Origin: JAABTH01 sp964390725
GTDB lineage: Bacteria; Bacillota; Dethiobacteria; DTU022
NCBI GenBank assembly: GCA_964390725.1
Contig: CAYMIW010000008.1
Location: 19,515 to 83,514, forward strand
Length of the DNA: 64,000 nt
Direction: 5' to 3'
Shown here: positions 51,883 to 59,979 of the stretch, in pieces
How positions within the stretch are numbered: position 1 is the stretch's first letter
Layout of the letters: the number at the start of each line of letters is the position of its first letter
Notes under the pieces: model-generated
What the model saw: only the letters and a program-made list of their open reading frames with translations
Databases searched by the model: none
Told to the model about the DNA's origin: nothing
Made by a program: the position numbers and the translations under genes

Positions 51883-54036
51883 CTATAGTAAAAACAACAG
51901 GCTGGTTGCCAGGATAACACCGATCACTATTAAAACAATATATAAATCAAAATCAATGTTTGATATGTTAAAAGTCTGAAAGCGGCGGTCACCCCTGGTG
52001 CTGTAATCGAATTTAAACATTGCCATAAATATTTTTCGAAGGTAAGCGCCAGCCCTGCTAAATAATAGATTAATTATAACTAACCAGGACTCATGAATAT
52101 AATTAAACATTGAAGACAACGTAATGATAAAAAAATAACCCATTCTATTAAAAAGGCGTGAATCAAGATCATCAGCACCACCAGCCGCCCGGACCAGCAG
52201 GGAAGGTGCTCCATGAAATCCTTTATTCAGGTAATCATCTACAAACCTTCCTGCCCTGGTAAAGGTAAATCTTAAAACCTCGGTTGCAGGCCTGTAAAGT
52301 GTGTGTTCCACACTCAGGAAGTCAGGAGGCCTGATCAGGAATAAATCTTTCTTTCTGGCCAGCAGAAAAACAACAATCCCGATAAGCAATGCTATAATTA
52401 TACCCATTAAATCATCGATATTCCATACTATCGTCCTGGCAAGATAATTCACGTAATATTCGTTGTAAGTAAATACCGAAGACATGGGAACAATAATCTT
52501 ATTAATGATCAAATCCGGATTAAGGCCAAGGAATGTGATTATACCAATAAAGGATATGGCAATAAATCTCTCAATCAAGTTCTCCCCTGAATTATAATTT
52601 TCTATTTTTTTTGCATTAACCGGTTTAATTTGTCCTCCAAAAATAGAAACAACCAGTTTGATTATATAGCATACCGTCAAGCCACTGGTTAACATAAACA
52701 TCTTTTCGGCCGCCCAGAGATCCCAGAGGTGGTGGTGTTCAAAGGCTTCAACAATGGCATGGTGCAGTAAGGTTTTACTGACATAACCATTAAAGCCGGG
52801 AATACCTGTAATACCGAAAGCGCAGACTAGAAAAGCGGTAAAAGTCAGTGGAAATTTTCGCCACAGCCCCCCTAACCTGTCCATATTCACTTCATGCAAT
52901 CGTGTATAAATAAAACCGAATAAAATAAAAAGTCCTGATTTGAAAAAGGCATGATTAATTATATGATAAGAAAAACCGCCAAAAGCCATGGCACCATCAT
53001 ACCCCAGGTAGCCTGCCGCACCGATACCCATTAAGATATAGCCCATCTGACTGATACTGCTGTAGGCAAGAAGCCTTTTGGCATTGTTTTGCAGTAAGGC
53101 CATCAGCGCCGCAATAAACATGGTCAAAATACCCGCCCAGATAATAATATGACCCAGGTTTTCTGTAAAATGCCATAATGAGCTTTCAGCCATTTCACTT
53201 GTTGGACTATAGAGCATGGTTACTACCCGGATAATTCCATAAGCCCCGGTTTTAATCATAATACCGGAAAGCAAAGCACTCGCCGGCGCAGGTGCAACAG
53301 GATGAGCCTGGGGAAGCCAAATATGCAGGGGAATCATGCCCGCCTTTACCCCAAAACCGGCTATCATCAGCAGGGCAATCAGAGCAGCCTTGCCTCCGTC
53401 TGTCAGTAAAATCTGTGCCTGTTGAGTTATCGCTACTGAGCCTGTTACGCTGTTCAGTAATATAATTCCTGAAAGTAAAGCCAGTCCGCCGAGTAAACCC
53501 AGGTAAAGATAATTTGACCCTGCTTTTATTGCATCCGCAGTTTGATTATGAACAACAAGGGCATATGCAGCAAAAGTCATTAATTCAAAGAATAGAAAAA
53601 GACTCATGAAGTCGCCACACAAAAAAACACCTGCGCAGCCGCCAAGCGATAGAATTAAGAAAGTATAATAACGACCTTCCCTTAGATCTCCCCTTAAATA
53701 AGGCAGTGAAGCCAAAACAGCCAGCAACCAGATTAGCGCAGTAAAAAAAGTAAATACTGCGCCGGTCAGATCAACTCTCATAGAAACTGCCAGACCGGCT
53801 ATGTCAGGAAGCCTGAACATTATGTTGTATCCCTGGAGAGCGAGCCGAAATAATTCAAAAGACAGGTAAAAGGTTAAGGTAGCAACAAATACGGCAATAA
53901 CCTTTCCGCATGTTTTATTTCTCAAGCTCAATAAGCCAATGATCAACGACCCGATGATTGGTGTTAAAACAACAGCCAGGGGCAAGTAACTTACCATATA
54001 TAGACCCTGTATCTGAATAATTAGGATATTTGCCAT
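51883..54036 (-). CDS. NuoL/MrpA-type antiporter-like subunit, long form (minus operon, gene 1)
   Basis: About 717 residues. Key residues: LFFELMTF (about E151), FGVKAGMIPLHIWLP (about K231), GIMIKTGAYG (about K262) and GYVSKTLLHHAIVEA (TM12 Lys). It has the long C-terminal extension ending FDYSTRGDRRFQTFNISNI and a final helix, like the genes at 45014 and 59980. The ATG at 54036 lies seven bases after GAGGGG; upstream in-frame ATGs lack sites. It is the first gene of the minus operon, divergent from mrpB. Confidence 0.92.
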   Translation of the reverse strand: MANILIIQIQGLYMVSYLPLAVVLTPIIGSLIIGLLSLRNKTCGKVIAVFVATLTFYLSFELFRLALQGYNIMFRLPDIAGLAVSMRVDLTGAVFTFFTALIWLLAVLASLPYLRGDLREGRYYTFLILSLGGCAGVFLCGDFMSLFLFFELMTFAAYALVVHNQTADAIKAGSNYLYLGLLGGLALLSGIILLNSVTGSVAITQQAQILLTDGGKAALIALLMIAGFGVKAGMIPLHIWLPQAHPVAPAPASALLSGIMIKTGAYGIIRVVTMLYSPTSEMAESSLWHFTENLGHIIIWAGILTMFIAALMALLQNNAKRLLAYSSISQMGYILMGIGAAGYLGYDGAMAFGGFSYHIINHAFFKSGLFILFGFIYTRLHEVNMDRLGGLWRKFPLTFTAFLVCAFGITGIPGFNGYVSKTLLHHAIVEAFEHHHLWDLWAAEKMFMLTSGLTVCYIIKLVVSIFGGQIKPVNAKKIENYNSGENLIERFIAISFIGIITFLGLNPDLIINKIIVPMSSVFTYNEYYVNYLARTIVWNIDDLMGIIIALLIGIVVFLLARKKDLFLIRPPDFLSVEHTLYRPATEVLRFTFTRAGRFVDDYLNKGFHGAPSLLVRAAGGADDLDSRLFNRMGYFFIITLSSMFNYIHESWLVIINLLFSRAGAYLRKIFMAMFKFDYSTRGDRRFQTFNISNIDFDLYIVLIVIGVILATSLLFLL

Positions 54037-54381
54037 GAATAAACCCCTCTGAATTTTTCTGAAACATGTATATGAAACAGTCAAACATTTATTCTCTCCG
54101 AACAACCGATTTCCTGCCTGTGAGAATGTTTTTATGCAACAATTCAATAAATAAATATGATATGAAAAACAACTTGACAGGAAAGCAAAAATGGTAAAAA
54201 ATAAACAGGATAAGTTGTTGTTTTTTTGCTTTTATCATTTTTTTAAACCACGATTTCTATTCGTGATGTATTTTTTTGTTTTTTTATTGTGAATACATTA
54301 ACTTGTTTAATATGCTTTTATAGTAAATGATTTATTAGTTGTGCAACAAATATGGGCTTGGGAAAGGAGGAGACAGAAGAA
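54037..54381. promoter_or_regulatory. AT-rich divergent regulatory region between the two antiporter operons
   Basis: 345 bp without a gene. A perfect TTGACA (54174-54179, plus strand) is followed by TAAAAA after 15 bp, a mediocre -10. A second AT-rich candidate lies near 54294-54315. Several T-runs of seven (54220-54285) and a small hairpin CACGA/TCGTG (54248-54264) are present. No clean promoter can be assigned on the minus strand. The region should hold both operon starts and any shared control site. Confidence 0.5.
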
Positions 54382-54777
54382 GTGCATGATTATGTTACAA
54401 GGGTTGTTTTTCGTTATATGCTTCTTTTTGTTCTTCTTTACGGGGCATATGTGATTATGCATGGCCACCTCTCGCCCGGAGGGGGTTTTTCGGGCGGAAT
54501 GATCATCGGTTTGGGTCTTCTGCTGTACATTCTTATATTCGGGCAGCTGTGGAACGACAGCTTCAGGCAGATGATTATTGATGCCACGATTATTTTTGTT
54601 GGTATCGGAGGTATACTTGAGGTGTCAAAATTCTTAATTCCCCATGAACACGGACCTATAGGAGTTACAGGCACCTTATTTAGCGTGGGGATTATATCCG
54701 TTGCCAATTTCGGGATAGGGGTTCTAGTGGCGAGCACCATCATTGCCATATATTACATGATCAGTGAGGAGGCCTAG
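54382..54777 (+). CDS. mrpB: MrpB/MnhB-type subunit
   Basis: A 131-residue membrane protein with four helices. The MnhB signature is clear: RVVFRYMLLFVLLYGAYVI, then HGHLSPGGGFSGGMIIG, with a short loop HEHGPIG before the last helices. It is a structural subunit of Mrp and Mbh membrane modules. The GTG at 54382 follows GAGGAG by nine bases; an upstream ATG at 54352 places the site inside the gene. It is the first gene of the plus-strand operon. Confidence 0.9.
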   Translation: MHDYVTRVVFRYMLLFVLLYGAYVIMHGHLSPGGGFSGGMIIGLGLLLYILIFGQLWNDSFRQMIIDATIIFVGIGGILEVSKFLIPHEHGPIGVTGTLFSVGIISVANFGIGVLVASTIIAIYYMISEEA

Positions 54778-54779
54778 CC

Positions 54780-55139
54780 GTGGATCTTGAGTTGCTCTAT
54801 ATGAATTTTCCTTATTTTGTTGCAATCATACTTTTTTCGATGGGCACCCTGATTGTTCTAACTCAAACCAACCTGATTAAAAAAATTATCGGTATAAACA
54901 TATTGCAAAGTGCAATTTTTCTTTTTTTTATAACCGTTGGAAATATTCATGGCGGAGTTCCCCCCATTTATGATCCTAATCTCACCGACGTTCTCTATAT
55001 CAACCCGCTTCCTTCAACTTTAATGCTGACAGGAATCGTGGTCAGTTTCAGTGTTACAGCATTTGCACTTGCATTAATTGTAAAACTCTATCTTTTTTAT
55101 GGAACTATCTGTGCTCCTAACTTTATGAAATTGAAGTAG
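54780..55139 (+). CDS. mrpC: MrpC/MnhC (NuoK-like) subunit
   Basis: A 119-residue protein with three membrane helices, homologous to NuoK. It has IGINILQSAIFLFFI in helix 2 and NPLPSTLMLTGIVVSFSVTAFA in helix 3, the MnhC pattern. The GTG at 54780 is preceded by GAGGAGG at the end of mrpB, two bases after the mrpB stop. In Mrp it contacts MrpD and MrpA. Confidence 0.92.
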   Translation: MDLELLYMNFPYFVAIILFSMGTLIVLTQTNLIKKIIGINILQSAIFLFFITVGNIHGGVPPIYDPNLTDVLYINPLPSTLMLTGIVVSFSVTAFALALIVKLYLFYGTICAPNFMKLK

Positions 55140-55154
55140 AGGTGAACCCCTGAG

Positions 55155-56681
55155 ATGGTATCGGTGTTGAAACTGCCTTTTTTATGTATCATTGGTACTT
55201 TAATAGCTGCATTCTGTATGCCTGTTTTAGCGAGATGGAAAAGAAATTTATGTGCTCCGCTGGCAACTTTTGTTACGGGCATAGTTTTTATAACCACTAT
55301 TGTTATTGCATACCATGTAATGAACGGTGAACCGATTCGTTATGCAGTTTCAGGCTGGGCCCCCCCCTGGGGGATTGAGCTTGTTGTCGAATCTCTTTCA
55401 AGCATGATGCTAATGCTGATCGCGGGCATTTGCTTTTTAATTCTTATTTACTCTTTTTCCGCCGTAAAACATGAAATGGAAAGCAATATCATCGGCTGGT
55501 ATTATACTGCTTTTCTTATAACCATGGCCGGCATGATGGGCCTGATTGTATCCAACGACATTTTTAACTTTTATGTTTTTATAGAGGTCACCGGAATTGG
55601 TGCCTGCTCGCTGGTTGCAGCAAAAGGAACCCGTCAGGCTACTGAAGCCGCCCTTAAGTACCTCTTGCTGGCAACAATAGGATCCGGCTTTATTCTGTTT
55701 GGGATCGGTTTTATTTATATGATCACCGGACACCTAAACCTAACCTTTATTGCGGCTGAATTGGCTGAAGTAAAAGATTCTTACCCCTTCCTGATTTGGA
55801 CTGCACTCAGTTTCTTTACTGTTGGTTTTGGGGTTAAATCTGCTCTCTTCCCACTGCATCTCTGGCTTCCAGATGCTCACTCATCGGCTGCATCTCCTTC
55901 AAGTGCGGTTCTCTCAAGTCTCGTGGTTAAAGTTTACATAATTGCCTTTTTAAAAATATTATTCATTGCCTTTGGGTTAGATATATTTCATGAGACTTTT
56001 ATCCGTCATTTGATCATAATCCTATCAGTTATCGCGATGCTGGCCGGTTCTTTCTTTGCTTTTGTTCAGATCGAATTGAAAAGACGCCTGGCTTATTCAA
56101 CCGTTGCCCAGGTTGGTTATGTATTTCTCGGCATCGGACTGGGCACACCCTGGGGTCTGGCAGCCGGCATGCTTCACATTGTTGTTCATGCTTTTATGAA
56201 AACCTGTCTCTTCCTTACAGCCGGAGCTTTTTATTATCAGACCGGAATTAAAAAGGTAAACCAGTTTGCCGGGATGGGTTACAAGATGCCTATAACTATG
56301 GGTGCATTTACTATAGCCGCCTTATCCATGGTCGGAATACCTCTTTTGGGCGGTTTCATCAGTAAATATGGGCTGGCTCTTGGAAGCCTGGAAGCTAATC
56401 TTCCCCTGGTTATTGTTGTAATCATAATTAGCGGCCTGCTCAATGCAACTTATTACTTTCCTATTATTGGTCAGGCATATTTTTCACAGGAAGAAGCAGA
56501 TGGCCATCATGATCAAAACAGTCACGGGCATAGTGGGGAAGCTAAAAAGTTTAAACTTGACCAGGTGCCCCTGAGCATGCTTGTTCCGATCGTTATCCTG
56601 GCCCTGGGAGTAATCTATTTGGGAATATTCCCCGGTATTTTGCTCAACTTTATCAATAAAACAGTAACAGCCCTGCTATAA
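55155..56681 (+). CDS. mrpD: MrpD antiporter subunit
   Basis: A 508-residue NuoM/N-like subunit. It is the most MrpD-like of the eight: VFIEVTGIGACSLVAAKGTR (about E144), FGVKSALFPLHLWLPDAHSSAAS (about K228), SSLVVKVYIIAF (about K259) and GFISKYGLAL (TM12 Lys). A His-rich loop (EADGHHDQNSHGHSG) separates the last helices, as in the gene at 47282. It sits between mrpC and mrpE, the canonical B-C-D-E-F-G order. Confidence 0.94.
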   Translation: MVSVLKLPFLCIIGTLIAAFCMPVLARWKRNLCAPLATFVTGIVFITTIVIAYHVMNGEPIRYAVSGWAPPWGIELVVESLSSMMLMLIAGICFLILIYSFSAVKHEMESNIIGWYYTAFLITMAGMMGLIVSNDIFNFYVFIEVTGIGACSLVAAKGTRQATEAALKYLLLATIGSGFILFGIGFIYMITGHLNLTFIAAELAEVKDSYPFLIWTALSFFTVGFGVKSALFPLHLWLPDAHSSAASPSSAVLSSLVVKVYIIAFLKILFIAFGLDIFHETFIRHLIIILSVIAMLAGSFFAFVQIELKRRLAYSTVAQVGYVFLGIGLGTPWGLAAGMLHIVVHAFMKTCLFLTAGAFYYQTGIKKVNQFAGMGYKMPITMGAFTIAALSMVGIPLLGGFISKYGLALGSLEANLPLVIVVIIISGLLNATYYFPIIGQAYFSQEEADGHHDQNSHGHSGEAKKFKLDQVPLSMLVPIVILALGVIYLGIFPGILLNFINKTVTALL

Positions 56682-56705
56682 CAAAGCAGGTTGGAGGTGA
56701 TCACC

Positions 56706-57221
56706 ATGCTTGATAGAATGAAAAACGATGTGATGGGCTCAATGTTCATCTTTACCTTGATGATGGCTTTTTGGTTGCTAATATCGGCAAGCGTGCACTG
56801 GCAGCATATTCTGGCTGGAGCAGTGTTCAGTATTATCCTAACCTTATTCTGGAGCAACCTGCATATATCTTCAGAACATGTAACAAACTTTACAATCAGG
56901 CAAGGCTATTTACTATTTAAATACTTTATTAAGCTGGGAATCGAAGTAGTTATCGCTAATATAAATGTAGCCATGATAGTCCTGAATCCCAAACTACCCA
57001 TTTCACCGGGTATCGTAATCATGCGCTGCGATTTGGAACGTGCACTGCTCAGGGTATTGTATGTAAACTCAATTACTCTTACGCCTGGCACTATAACAGT
57101 TGAACTTGAAGATAACTTGCTTATAGTGCACGCCCTGACAGAGGACGTTGCCCACGGAATTGAAGATTGGGAGCTTAACCGCAGGCTGATGGAAATGGAG
57201 GCCTTATACAAAAATGATTAA
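56706..57221 (+). CDS. mrpE: MrpE subunit
   Basis: A 171-residue protein with two or three N-terminal helices and a cytoplasmic C-terminal domain. MrpE features: FWLLISASVHWQHILAGAVF, KYFIKLGIEVVIANINVA, SPGIVIMRCDLE and NSITLTPGTITVELEDN. The ATG at 56706 is six bases after GGAGGTG; the TTG at 56691 would lie upstream of this site. It overlaps mrpF by eight bases. Confidence 0.92.
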   Translation: MLDRMKNDVMGSMFIFTLMMAFWLLISASVHWQHILAGAVFSIILTLFWSNLHISSEHVTNFTIRQGYLLFKYFIKLGIEVVIANINVAMIVLNPKLPISPGIVIMRCDLERALLRVLYVNSITLTPGTITVELEDNLLIVHALTEDVAHGIEDWELNRRLMEMEALYKND

Positions 57222-57480
57222 CACAGTCCTTTACATTATAGTTATCGGTCAAATCTTGTTTTCTCTGCTGGCTATCCTAAGAGCTTACAGTGGGCCTACG
57301 GTGCTGGACAGGGTTGTAGCCATGAATGTTATCACTACAAACGTCGTTATTATTCTTTTAATCTTTGCTTTCATAGATAACAGCTATTACTATATAGATG
57401 TAGCATTTGTCTTCGTCCTCGGTTCATTTATCGGAACGCTTTGTATTCTGAAATTGCTTCGCGAGGGGCACATTATTTAG
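57214..57480 (+). CDS. mrpF: MrpF subunit
   Basis: An 88-residue protein with three helices. RAYSGPTVLDRVVAMNVITT is the MrpF signature, and the acidic residue in IDVAFVFVLGSFIGTL is conserved in the family. Mrp subunits F and G form part of the ion-conducting interface with E. Coupled to mrpE by overlap. Confidence 0.93.
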   Translation: MINTVLYIIVIGQILFSLLAILRAYSGPTVLDRVVAMNVITTNVVIILLIFAFIDNSYYYIDVAFVFVLGSFIGTLCILKLLREGHII

Positions 57481-57491
57481 AGGTGATCAGT

Positions 57492-57884
57492 ATGGTTTAT
57501 GAATATATTGCTATATTTTTTCTTTTTGGCGGTTTTTTCTTCCTTGTCGTCGGGGTGCTTGGTCTGATCAGGCTGCCTGATGTATACACGCGTATGCATG
57601 CGTTAGGCAAATGCGATACCCTTGGCACAGGTATGGTTTTAATCGGACTCATGCTGTTGGTTCGCGATGTCACTAACATTACTAAACTTATACTTATTAT
57701 GGCAATGATTATTACAATAAACCCTGTCGTAACCCACCTTATAGCAAAAACGGCTTACAACAGGGGTACCCCAATGGTAGAAGGAAGTTATGTTATTAAC
57801 GATTATGTTGCTTCGCAACGCCGCAGGAGAAAAAGTCAGGTGGATAGCAAGCTTTCCCAGGAAGGGGGAGAAAAGCTGAAGTGA
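57492..57884 (+). CDS. mrpG: MrpG subunit
   Basis: A 130-residue protein with three helices. VGVLGLIRLPDVYTRMHALGKCDTLG is the MrpG signature, split here by no insertions. The ATG at 57492 follows AGAGGTG. Its last codons overlap the start of the DUF4040 gene (GTGA overlap), so the block E-F-G-D' is translated as a chain. The C-terminal tail is hydrophilic and basic. Confidence 0.92.
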   Translation: MVYEYIAIFFLFGGFFFLVVGVLGLIRLPDVYTRMHALGKCDTLGTGMVLIGLMLLVRDVTNITKLILIMAMIITINPVVTHLIAKTAYNRGTPMVEGSYVINDYVASQRRRRKSQVDSKLSQEGGEKLK

Positions 57885-58120
57885 TAGATTTACTAATTGT
57901 ATTAATGCTGTTAATTTTAATCGCCACCACCCTTTCAATATTTATTTTTAATGATCTGCTATATATTGCGATCATTTTTGGTGCATACAGCATGGTTATG
58001 TCATTAATCTGGCAGCAGTTAAACTCGCCCGATTTAGCCATTACGGAAGCCGCGGTTGGAATCGGGATGACAGTTTTAATGGTAACCGTGGTCACCAAGG
58101 TTGGGAGGCGTCCGCAATAA
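57881..58120 (+). CDS. MbhD/DUF4040 subunit (MrpA C-terminal part 1 as a separate gene)
   Basis: A 79-residue protein with three helices. It carries SPDLAITEAAVGIGMTVLMVTVV, the DUF4040/MbhD signature with the conserved Glu, equivalent to NuoJ helix 3 and to the segment after the NuoL-like core in Bacillus MrpA. The GTG start overlaps the mrpG stop. A separate MbhD gene is the arrangement of archaeal Mbh/Mbs complexes, not of fused MrpA. Confidence 0.9.
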   Translation: MIDLLIVLMLLILIATTLSIFIFNDLLYIAIIFGAYSMVMSLIWQQLNSPDLAITEAAVGIGMTVLMVTVVTKVGRRPQ

Positions 58121-58455
58121 TGAGCACAAAAAGAATTATTTTTTATGCGATGTCAGTTGTTCTTGTTACATTGATTTCGTTTATGCTAATGCTGGCTGTG
58201 ACTGAAATGCCGGTTTACGGAAATTTAGATAACCCTACCAATAACATGGTTTACGAAAGATATGTTAACAAGAGCGTTGAAGAAAGCGGCGGCACAAACA
58301 TCGTGGCTAATATTCTGCTCGACTACCGTGGTTACGATACTCTGCTGGAATCAACTGTTTTGTTTGCTACAGTTATTGCTATCATGCTTGTCTGGGGGAC
58401 CAGGAGCGTTAGTAAAGAAGAAAAACAGGAAGAAGACAACCAGGATCATCACTAA
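58120..58455 (+). CDS. MbhE-like subunit (MrpA C-terminal part 2 as a separate gene)
   Basis: A 111-residue protein with two helices. TNIVANILLDYRGYDTLLEST is the MbhE / MrpA C-terminal signature; family members usually read GYDTLGE, so LLE is a small variation. A charged C-terminal tail follows. The ATG forms a one-base TAATG overlap with the MbhD gene. With mrpB (54382) it completes the part that MrpA-MrpB supply in Mrp. Confidence 0.88.
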   Translation: MSTKRIIFYAMSVVLVTLISFMLMLAVTEMPVYGNLDNPTNNMVYERYVNKSVEESGGTNIVANILLDYRGYDTLLESTVLFATVIAIMLVWGTRSVSKEEKQEEDNQDHH

Positions 58456-58495
58456 TTAATAATTACACCATCTTTCGGGAGAGGAAGATTACCGA

Positions 58496-59977
58496 ATGGA
58501 CTATATACTATACCTTCCCCTTTTTATAATTATCTTTCCCCTGGCCGGTGCCCTGATTACCGGCATTGCTAAAGAAGAAAATGATCGTTTACGCAACACC
58601 CTTGCTGTGCTGGTTAGTTTAATAAGTGGTTTAGCCATGGTCGTAATTCTCTATGAATATGTTAATTACGGAACCTGGGAATTACTGCTTCACCAGATTG
58701 CCCCCGGATTGGAAATAAAGCTGCGTGTAGATCCTCTGGCAGCTGTTTTTGGAGGGACCGCGGCAATTTTATGGGTTTTTTCAGTAATATACTCAACGGG
58801 CTACATGGCACATGAGCATAACCGCAGGCGTTATTTCATTTTCTATTTACTTTCACTGGGCATGACCATGGGTATTGCCCTATCTGCTAATTTGCTTACA
58901 CTTTATATTTTTTATGAATTTTTAACCATTTTCACTTATCCACTGGTTATTCATGAGGGTAATGAAGAGGCAAAAAGTGCCGGTATAAAATATATCATCT
59001 ACAGTTTTGTCGGTGCCGGATTAATTTTGATTGGGTTGATCATAACCTATGGAAACCTTGGCACCCTGGAATTCACCAGGGGTGGCATAGTTGACCTTTC
59101 AACAGGATCATTAGCCCTTTGGCGACTAACTTTTATCTGTTTTATCCTTGGTTTTGGTGTAAAAGCAGCAATCATGCCACTTCATGCCTGGCTTCCTTCA
59201 GCCATGGCAGCCCCCACACCTGTAAGTGCCCTGCTTCATGCTGTTGCTGTAGTAAAATCAGGTGTTTTCGGCATTTTACGTTCCATGTATTCAATCTTTG
59301 GCATAGTAGCATTAATCGGGCTGCAGATGGGTTACTTTGTTGCCGTTCTGGTTTCAATCACAATTTTAGTTGCTTCAATCATTGCCATGCAGCAGGATGT
59401 GCTTAAACGCCGTCTCGCTTTCTCAACTATTAGTCAGCTTGGCTATATAACGCTTGGGGCTGGCTTGTTCAGCGCCATTGGTCTTACAGGTGGGCTGCTG
59501 CACATCATAAACCATGCTCTGTTAAAAATCACCCTTTTCTTCTGTGCGGGGGCAATAATTACAGTTACCGGTAAAAAGAAAATTAGTGAATTGAACGGTT
59601 TAGGAAAACAAATGCCCCTGACAATGATTGCTTTTACAATAGCCGCGGTTGGTATGATTGGTATACCCCCGGTTAACGGTTTTATTTCCAAGTGGTACCT
59701 TATTCAGGGCAGCCTTGAAAGCGGTGCCTGGCTTTTTATCGTAGTGCTGATCGGCAGTGCCTTACTGAATGCAGCTTATTTTTTACCAATAGTAATAAAT
59801 GCCTTTTTTAAGGAAGGTAATTTTAACAGAGCAAAAGGCCCAGAAGCTCCTCTTTCTATGTTAATTACCATTTTAATTCTTGTAGCAGGCTGTCTTGTAA
59901 TTGGGACAAACCTTAATTTAACTGTACCTTATTTTGAAAACATCGCAAATTACCTGTTCTATTCGGGAGGTAACTAA
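58496..59977 (+). CDS. NuoM/MrpD-type antiporter subunit, TYPLV class (plus operon)
   Basis: A 493-residue, roughly 14-helix protein. Key residues: IFYEFLTIFTYPLVIH (about E141), FGVKAAIMPLHAWLP (about K223), HAVAVVKSGVFG (about K254) and GFISKWYLI (TM12 Lys). It shares APTPVSALLHAV with the gene at 50378, so the two are close paralogues on opposite strands. It is followed two bases later by the long-form subunit. Confidence 0.92.
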   Translation: MDYILYLPLFIIIFPLAGALITGIAKEENDRLRNTLAVLVSLISGLAMVVILYEYVNYGTWELLLHQIAPGLEIKLRVDPLAAVFGGTAAILWVFSVIYSTGYMAHEHNRRRYFIFYLLSLGMTMGIALSANLLTLYIFYEFLTIFTYPLVIHEGNEEAKSAGIKYIIYSFVGAGLILIGLIITYGNLGTLEFTRGGIVDLSTGSLALWRLTFICFILGFGVKAAIMPLHAWLPSAMAAPTPVSALLHAVAVVKSGVFGILRSMYSIFGIVALIGLQMGYFVAVLVSITILVASIIAMQQDVLKRRLAFSTISQLGYITLGAGLFSAIGLTGGLLHIINHALLKITLFFCAGAIITVTGKKKISELNGLGKQMPLTMIAFTIAAVGMIGIPPVNGFISKWYLIQGSLESGAWLFIVVLIGSALLNAAYFLPIVINAFFKEGNFNRAKGPEAPLSMLITILILVAGCLVIGTNLNLTVPYFENIANYLFYSGGN

Positions 59978-59979
59978 AC

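Noticed and set aside
59119..59406. 95-codon ORF inside the antiporter gene at 58496
   Set aside because: It lies fully in another frame of a certain gene and is Cys- and His-rich by frame effect only.
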